Origin: Ehretia macrophylla
Taxonomy: Eukaryota > Streptophyta > Magnoliopsida > Boraginales > Ehretiaceae
Length of the DNA stretch: 64,000 nt
Direction: 5' to 3'
Assembly: GCA_037974665.1 (NCBI GenBank)
Contig: CM075765.1
Coordinates: 15,309,501 to 15,373,500 of the forward strand
A model generated the notes under the pieces. That model did no database searches. It was not told the origin of the DNA and saw nothing but the letters and a program-made list of their open reading frames with translations. Position 1 is the first letter of the stretch. Every line of letters begins with the position of its first letter. A program made the translations under genes and the position numbers. Positions 58,206 to 64,000 of the stretch are shown in pieces.

Positions 58206-58729
58206 ACCTCCAATAACACCTCCAATATAGGTAGTGAACAAGGGGAAGAGGAGAAAGAGTATCAGGAGTCAGGCGATAGGCGGCAAAAACAACCACGATA
58301 GGTTGTAAGCGAATAAATAAGAGACTTCAATCCTTACACAATCATTAGTCAAAAGGATTTTACCAGCGATATCTCATAAAACATAAGTCAGTTAATTTCT
58401 AACTCAGTTGTATCATTTTCTCATCGAACTTCTCATAGTTATGTTCAGTCCAAGATAATCCACCAAATTCACGTTGATATCAAAGCATTTTTTGGTTTTT
58501 AGTGTAAAACTTTGATTTCTCATAAAGTATTTATAAAGTCCTGAAGGCAATATTAATCAATTTTTGATTGACATCGTTAATAATTGAGATTGGAACAAAA
58601 TCTGATTATGGATCTTGAATCTATTTAAAAAGTAGGACATGTAGATGTCATACAAAAACTAACATATCATACTGATATACTACGATCCAAGTCCATATTA
58701 CTACCTCAAATACTATAAGAAAACAGCTT

Positions 58730-60125
58730 TCGGGCGACGAATTGGAGCGACATACTTTTTTTCGTAGCTATTTGGCGACGGAATTATAAACCGTAGCCAA
58801 ATGGCTACTGAAAAGCAATGAAAAAATAAATTTCGTAGCCTTTCCGTGGCCAATATAAGAACGGTAGAGTGGTGACTAAAATGTGGTGACGGGGAAAAAT
58901 TTAATAAAGAAAATATATTGAAAATAAATTTTCGTAGCCATGCGGTAGCTACATAGCGATGGACAATATTTGTTACTCGAATAAAACTTAAGACATAAAT
59001 TTTGTAGTGAGGCTGTAGGTAATTGGTTACAGAATGGTGACGGACATTAACGTATCCGTAGCTAATCTGTAGCCATGAATACTATTTATTTTATTTTTAT
59101 TTATTAACAATTAAACATAGAAGTTAGTATTGTTTCCGTAGCAAATCCGTAGCAAGTTGGCTATGGATTGGCTACAACCTTTTGTGTGTTCGTAGCCATT
59201 CCGTAGCCACTTACCATGGATTGGCTATGGAGTTTATAAAAATGAAGTATATTACTTTTAATGTTAATTATCAAAATGCGATTCGACCTAAAACGAAAGA
59301 AAATAACAAGTGACTTGTATTGTTGTCGGATAAAAACAAAATTGGCTCGTTTTTTGTTACTATAGGTATTTTCTCGAAAAATGTCATAGAATCCAATAAC
59401 CGATTAAATCAAAGTTCATATGTTCTCATAAAAAATTACGTTAATTTTAGTTAACGTTGAATCTATTAGGTTAAAAACTCTTACATTTGGTTTATACATC
59501 ACAAACAAGCAAAATATTAAGTTATTAACACGTTTTTACACGTTTTTCCTATATATTAACAAGTTAAACATGGAGAATATTAACTTCCGTAGCCATTCCG
59601 TGGCCATTGGCTACGAACTTTTATATATTTGTAGCCAATCCGTAGCCACTTGTCACGGATTGACTACGGAGTTTATAAAAAATTGAAGTATATCACATTT
59701 AATGCTAATTATCGACGTGTGATTCGACCTAAAACAGAATACAATAACAAGCAACTGCATTGTTGCCAGATAAAAGCAAATTTGGACCCTTTTTTGTTAA
59801 TATAGGTATTTTTCTCGAAAAATGTAATAGAATCCAATAATCGATTAAATCAAAGTTCATATGTTCTCTTAAAAAATTACGTTAATGTTAATTAACGTTG
59901 AATCTATTAGTTTAAAAACTTTCACATTTGGTTTGAACCTTACAAACAAGAAAAATATGAAGTTATTAACTTGTTTTTACATATTTTTCCTATATATTAA
60001 CAAGTTAAACGTGGAGAATATTGATTTTCGTATCCATTTTGAGGCCATTGGCTACGGATTGCTACAGACTTTTATATATCCATAGCCAATCCGTAGCCAA
60101 TGGTCACTGAATGGCTACGGATGTC
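58730..60125. repeat. Left subterminal repeats with a 439-bp tandem duplication
   Basis: Words like CCGTAGCCAATCCGTAGCCA and their complements occur many times at both edges of two long units. The units start at 59231 and 59670 (both AGTTTATAAA) and share long stretches such as ATTCGACCTAAAAC and AATCAAAGTTCATATGTTCT. The two units have drifted by substitutions and small indels. Confidence 0.8.
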
Positions 60126-60343
60126 CGTTGCCCAAAGAAAAAAAAAGAAAAAAAAATAATGATGTCTAAAAGATAACCCAATAGAAGCAAGGTGTTAGCA
60201 TAACAAAATACTCAACAAAATTAGTCTAATATTAGCATCAAAACACAAAATTAAAACAAGTCATAAAGGAATCCAAAATATATAAATTCAATTTAACGAA
60301 ATTCGAAATGAAAATGATTAAAAACTAAGAAAAAGTCTAAAAA
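60126..60343. other. 3' flank of the minus-strand transposon gene
   Basis: A-rich noncoding sequence between the subterminal repeats and the stop codon. No gene is seen. Confidence 0.4.
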
Positions 60344-61742
60344 TTATTGTCTTTGTCCACGACCACGACCTCCACCCTGTCCTCCACGACTCGGATAGCC
60401 AGTATGTCTAAGGCGTAGGTCTTGTCTGAAGACATGACCACGAATGTGTGTACAATCATTATCAATCAAGTCAAGTCGACCTTGTATATCCTCCAAAGTA
60501 GTTTCATATTATAGTCAATCTTCCGCCCTATAGTTTTCTAAAGTCTGTACCGAAGTTTGAAGAGTTGCAAGTTTTTTATTGGTGTCGTCCATCCTAGTTA
60601 CTATGCCATCAGGTTTTTGTAAAATGAGATCATAAGGCGAGCTTGTAGCAGTACCACTTGAACTAACACCCCTCATCCTTTCATGGTCTTCCATTTGTGA
60701 CACTCTAGAAGCATGCAAAACATGTTCCATAATGTTGGCATCCCCTATTACATTTGCAATCCCCAGTATTTCTCTATACATATTTTTCATATGAACATCA
60801 TTCGCCCGAGTTGGATCCTCAACAAAGGTTGTCTTCTTCTTAGCCTTTTCCAAAGTCATGTCTTTGACTGTCGTAGGTAGGCGATCAAATTCTTTTGATT
60901 TATATAACGACCGTCATACCAATAAGCTTGTTGCTTATTCAGATACAACATATTAAAATACCAATTAGAATTGAACCTACTAGCTTCAACCTCTTCAAAA
61001 TTCACCCCAAAATGTTCAAAAATTCGGGTAAGGGCTATTTCATATGGCAAGGATTTTTTTGACTCGATAACAGGAATCATGTGACGAAGAACATATGGGA
61101 GGTTCACTTTCCTAGCATTAACTAACAAATAGACAATATATGCATCTCCTTGAGTAGTCATATGGGCATTAATATTTCTGTGAACGAGACACGAGCCAAC
61201 AAAATTAACCCAAATACGCTTCAGTACTGTCAAATATTTCTTATCAGGTATATTTGATCCATTAACACGTCGATCATACCTTTTACCCCAAAAAAATCTC
61301 AAACAATTTTCTAATTCATTAGGTTCTATCCTAGTGAATGGCCAACTACTTGTGTCATAAGCTTTGACGCCTTCGTTAGGCATATTAAATATAATAGTTA
61401 TTCTCTCGGCAGTGAACTCAATTTGAACACCTCTAACTTGAGTTTTCAAGTTACTAAGTTTTGAAGTATCCATATTCTTGTAAAATTCATTAATTAAAGA
61501 CGGATAAACATTGCAGTTAATATGTAGGAAATCATATCAACCTTGATGTTGCACAAATTCAAAAATTCGAGTGCCCAAATGTCTTCGTCAACCAAGCACC
61601 TTCTATATAATATCGGCTTCATAATCTCATTGTCTTCACGCATAGAAAGAGGATCTCGAGGTAGAGTTGGGGACCTTCTTGATGAACTACTCCTTTTTTT
61701 ATTAGAAGGCTTTGATTTCTTCGATTGTCTTGTGTCAACCAT
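60344..61742 (-). CDS. Plant transposon protein (Transposase_32-like) with RGG tail, decayed
   Basis: Three open segments lie on the minus strand. 61742-61494 has a basic, Ser-rich start (MVDTRQSKKSKPSNKKRSSS). 61473-60856 has the core: LSNLKTQVRGVQIEFTAERI, WPFTRIEPNELENCLRFFWG and LKRIWVNFVGSCLVHRNINA, then VNARKVNLPYVLRHMI; this spacing fits the putative plant transposon protein domain. 60859-60515 has MTLEKAKKKTTFVEDPTRAN and a coiled-coil-like end. Beyond it the same frame reads EDIQGRLDLIDND and finishes GYPSRGGQGGGRGRGQRQ, an RGG-type nucleic-acid-binding tail. There are stops in TGG/CAA-like codons around 60510 and a frame change near 61550. It probably takes the TnpA-like role in this element. 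Confidence 0.65.
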
Positions 61743-61744
61743 GA

Positions 61745-62165
61745 TAAATATGAGAGATTTTGAAGTTTGGGGAAATGGGTAATGTGATTATGGAACAAAT
61801 TTTGGAAAACAATGGCAAAATTTTGAGATTTGTGGAGAGAATTTGGGTTAGGGTTTGAAGGATTTGGGTTTGGGACAAAGCTTGAATTTTGTAGGAAAAG
61901 TTTAGAGATTTTCAGGTTTTGTGATGTGGGTAGTATGTTTATGGATAAATTTTGAAAATCAATGGCTAGATTTTGACATTTGTGGAGAGAATTTGGGTTA
62001 GGGTTTGAAGGATTTGGGTTTGGGGAAAAAACTTGAATTTTGTAAGAAAATTTTAGAGATTTTAAGGTTTTGTGATGTGGGTAGTATGTTTATGGAAGAA
62101 ATTTTGAAATTCAATGGCTAAATTTTGACATTTGTGGAGAGAATTTGGGTTCGGGGAAGAAGATG
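61745..62165. repeat. Three tandem repeats of about 150 bp with telo-box motifs
   Basis: Units centred on TGTGGAGAGAATTTGGGTTA occur at 61831, 61981 and 62133, and each is preceded by ATTTTGAGATT/ATTTTGACATT. The first two carry TTAGGGTTTGAAG, in which TTAGGGTTT is the complement of the plant telo-box AAACCCTAA. They lie just upstream of the minus-strand gene start, so they are probably its promoter or leader. Confidence 0.75.
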
Positions 62166-62500
62166 ATAGGTTTTATGATTTTTTTTTGAATTTTTTCAGG
62201 TTTCTTAAGGGTTTTAAAACAATGTTTACGGCTCGCCGGCGAGGTTCTTTGGTGCGGGCAGAGAGGTATTCTCTCGTGCCCAGCGCTAGGTGGCTTGGTG
62301 ACCCACCCGGCAGGCCGGAAGGCCTAATTGGGCTACCTGACTGAGCCGTCTGACTGCTTTTACTACCCAGTGACGCCGGCTGGCAGTGACACGGGCTATG
62401 GATTTTTGTAGCCCTTGTCTGTTTAACCCATAAACCAAACCCACAAAAAATTTTAATTTTCCCTTTCTCACTCTCTACACATTCTCTCTAGGGTACAATC
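62166..62500. other. GC-rich spacer between divergent transposon genes
   Basis: Holds GGCTCGCCGGCGAGG (partly palindromic), GGCAGGCCGGAAGGCC and GGCTATGGATTTTTGTAGCC, the last echoing the CCGTAGCC subterminal words. No gene is seen. Confidence 0.5.
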
Positions 62501-62504
62501 CAAT

Positions 62505-62850
62505 CAACACTACTATTTCTACCACTACCACCAACACTACCAAGGACACCACCAATACCAATACCACCAAGGACACTACCAATACCAATACCACCAAGGC
62601 ACCATCAACACCAACACCAAGAAATACCAAGATTTCTGCCACCAACTCTACCACTAACACCAAGAAACACAAAGATTTCCACCACCACCAAAGCACCACC
62701 ACCACCACCACCACCACCACCAAGACTAAGGGTACTACCACCACTAAGGTTACCACTAACACTACCAATACTACTAAGACCACCAAGGGTACCACCACCA
62801 CCATTACCAAGGGCACTAACTTTACCACCAAGGACATTATCACCATCTCC
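62505..62850 (+). repeat. ACC-rich minisatellite, Thr/Lys/Asn frame
   Basis: Units such as ACCACCAAGGACACTACCAAT recur. One plus frame stays open to the TAA near 62872 and would be rich in Thr with Lys and Asn, but it has no ATG. It lies upstream of the TNP2 gene of the second CACTA element, probably in its leader region. Confidence 0.7.
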
Positions 62851-63240
62851 ATTTTTTTGTTCTACAAGTAAATATTTCCTCTATTTTGTTTTCCTTCTTT
62901 ATTTTTTTCTAGAATATTTTGATATATGTGAAATTTGTGTGTGTATGTATCTATATGTGTGTATTTTGATGGTTTTGCATTTTGTTCAATTTATAGCTTT
63001 TGGTTATCAATAGGATGTTTATTTCCAATCTTTATTAAGTGAGATTTGAAATAACTAGTTGGTAGTATAATTTTGGCACTAATATTGAATTTTAGTTGTA
63101 TTTGGTACTTTAATGTGAAATGCTATATTTGGCACCTATGTCTATGTCCATGGTTGTGTAATGTTCTATTAAGATCCTTAATGAATTTGGCCTATTATAA
63201 TATAGTTATGCCAAAATAGAAACAAACCGACAACAGTGGA

Positions 63241-63588
63241 TGAATAATCAATTAATACCCGAGAGAGCATTGGATCATAATTTCACTCTTGGTGTAGATG
63301 ATGAATTCATTCCTTTTGCGTGTAGTAAACCACGGTATATGGATGGAGAAAAAATTAGGTGTCCTTGTGTAAAATGCAAAAATTCTAATAGTTGTAGACT
63401 TCATCTCTACCAAAAAGGGTTCATGCGTCATTATTATATTTGGACTTCACATGGGAGAATGATGGCCTAAATGAGGATAATGTTGTTGGGGACTATTATG
63501 GATATGATGAAGGAAATACTTATAGGGCAATGGAATTTGACGCCTTTGCTGGTTTAAATGTACCACCAACTTGTAATCAACCAATTAA
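63241..63588 (+). pseudogene. N-terminal TNP2 transposase fragment of the second CACTA element
   Basis: The frame has ALDHNFTLGVDDEFIPFACS, the transposase-associated domain YMDGEKIRCPCVKCKNSN, and LYQKGFMRHYYIWTSHG. It then shifts by one base near 63450 into NDGLNEDNVVGDYYGYDEG. It matches the N terminus of the TnpD gene at 43235 (GEKIRCPCAKCKNRN). It is cut at 63589 by another CACTA end, so the gene cannot be whole in this copy. Confidence 0.75.
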
Positions 63589-64000
63589 CACTACAAGAAA
63601 CCAGCGCACGGGCGACAGAATTGGCGACGAATTTTTTCTGTAGTAAATTGGCAACTGCTAGGCTACGGATTTGCTACGAGCAACAAATTCCGTAGCCCAG
63701 CAGTAGCCAACTTAGGCCCCGTTGAAATGGCGTCAAAACTTTGCTACGAATTAGCTACGAAAAATAATTTTAGTTAATAAAAAAATAAAAAATAATATTC
63801 CGTAGTCTAGCTGTGGCCAATTTACTACGAATTATCTATGGATTATTTAATTAATTTGGCAAAAAAAATCTGTAGCCATACAGTGGCCAAATAGCCACGG
63901 ATTGGCTACGGAGAATAATTTTAATTAATAAAAAAATAAAAAAAAATATTCCTTAGCCTAGCCGTGGCAAATTTGCTATGGACTAACTACGGATTATTTA
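63589..64000. mobile_element. Left end of a third CACTA element
   Basis: CACTACAAGAAACCAGCGCA followed by GGGCGACAGAATTGGCGACG is a CACTA terminal repeat, and CGTAGCC/GGCTACGG subterminal words follow to the window end. It is the same family as the element at 58711, in the same direction, and it lies within that element's TNP2 gene. The right end is outside the window. Confidence 0.8.

Larger units (their letters stand above)
51535..58515. repeat. Segmental duplication B, copy 2
   Basis: The direct-repeat partner of 11349-18275, about 40.2 kb away. It lacks the foldback insertion, the long TA tract and the second arm of the inverted duplication. It keeps an intact proline-rich gene in a stretch of about 0.88 kb (about 55694-56570) that is absent from copy 1. 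Confidence 0.93.
58711..64000. mobile_element. Second CACTA-family element, right end outside the window
   Basis: The left end TACTATAAGAAAACAGCTTT is a slightly changed CACTA terminus, close to CACTACAAGAAACCAGC at 63589. CCGTAGCCAAT-type subterminal repeats fill 58730-60125. A minus-strand gene (60344-61742) and a plus-strand TNP2 gene (from 63241) are divergently arranged around a repeat-rich spacer. No right terminus is visible before the window ends, and another CACTA end is inserted at 63589. Confidence 0.75.

Noticed and set aside
62475-62852. Val/Leu-rich minus-strand frame of 125 codons
   Set aside because: Antisense of the ACC minisatellite; the hydrophobic look is a base-composition effect.

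Overview
The window is nuclear DNA of a flowering plant, almost certainly a eudicot. The evidence is AT-rich intergenic sequence, short GT-AG introns, plant-specific secreted glycine-rich and proline-rich proteins, and dense nested plant transposons (CACTA, Mutator-like foldbacks, Ty3/gypsy of the Tat type, solo LTRs). The species cannot be named from the sequence alone.

Host genes are few. A six-exon IMPACT/YigZ-family (UPF0029) gene lies at 4025-6207. Two damaged members of a small secreted proline-rich family lie at 7090-7529 and 9999-10166, and an intact one at 55773-56105. Two near-identical secreted glycine-rich protein genes with Cys-rich tails lie at 12749-13942 and 52462-53722. A mitochondrial dicarboxylate carrier gene at 32435-33417 carries a frame change and a stop.

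The layout is best explained by an old tandem duplication. Segment A (1-728) recurs at 35291-36026, and segment B (11349-18275) recurs at 51535-58515, in the same order and orientation. The copies then diverged. Copy 1 gained a 487-bp loopless foldback, a long TA tract and an inverted duplication, and lacks the proline-rich gene that copy 2 keeps. Between A and B, copy 1 holds the IMPACT gene; copy 2 holds only nested transposons.

The mobile DNA is layered. (i) 20298-32125 is a fossil Tat-like Ty3/gypsy element on the minus strand with an antisense extra ORF, interrupted by a 2.3-kb solo LTR (24391-26671). (ii) 36137-51258 is an LTR-like fossil split by a 12-kb CACTA element (36468-48418) that has terminal repeats, both transposon genes (TnpA-like and TnpD/TNP2-like), subterminal arrays, a 61-codon tandem-repeat block and a small extra ORF; a Mutator-like MITE sits inside it. 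(iii) From 58711 to the end is a second CACTA family. It has divergent genes (a plant-transposon-protein gene with an RGG tail on minus, and TNP2 on plus), and the TNP2 gene is interrupted by a third CACTA end at 63589.

The most unusual items are the differential decay of the two duplicate copies, the 61-codon repeat block with a divergently placed small ORF inside the CACTA element, and the CACTA TnpD gene whose stops look like C-to-T changes. I found no CRISPR array, rRNA, complete tRNA or organelle gene.
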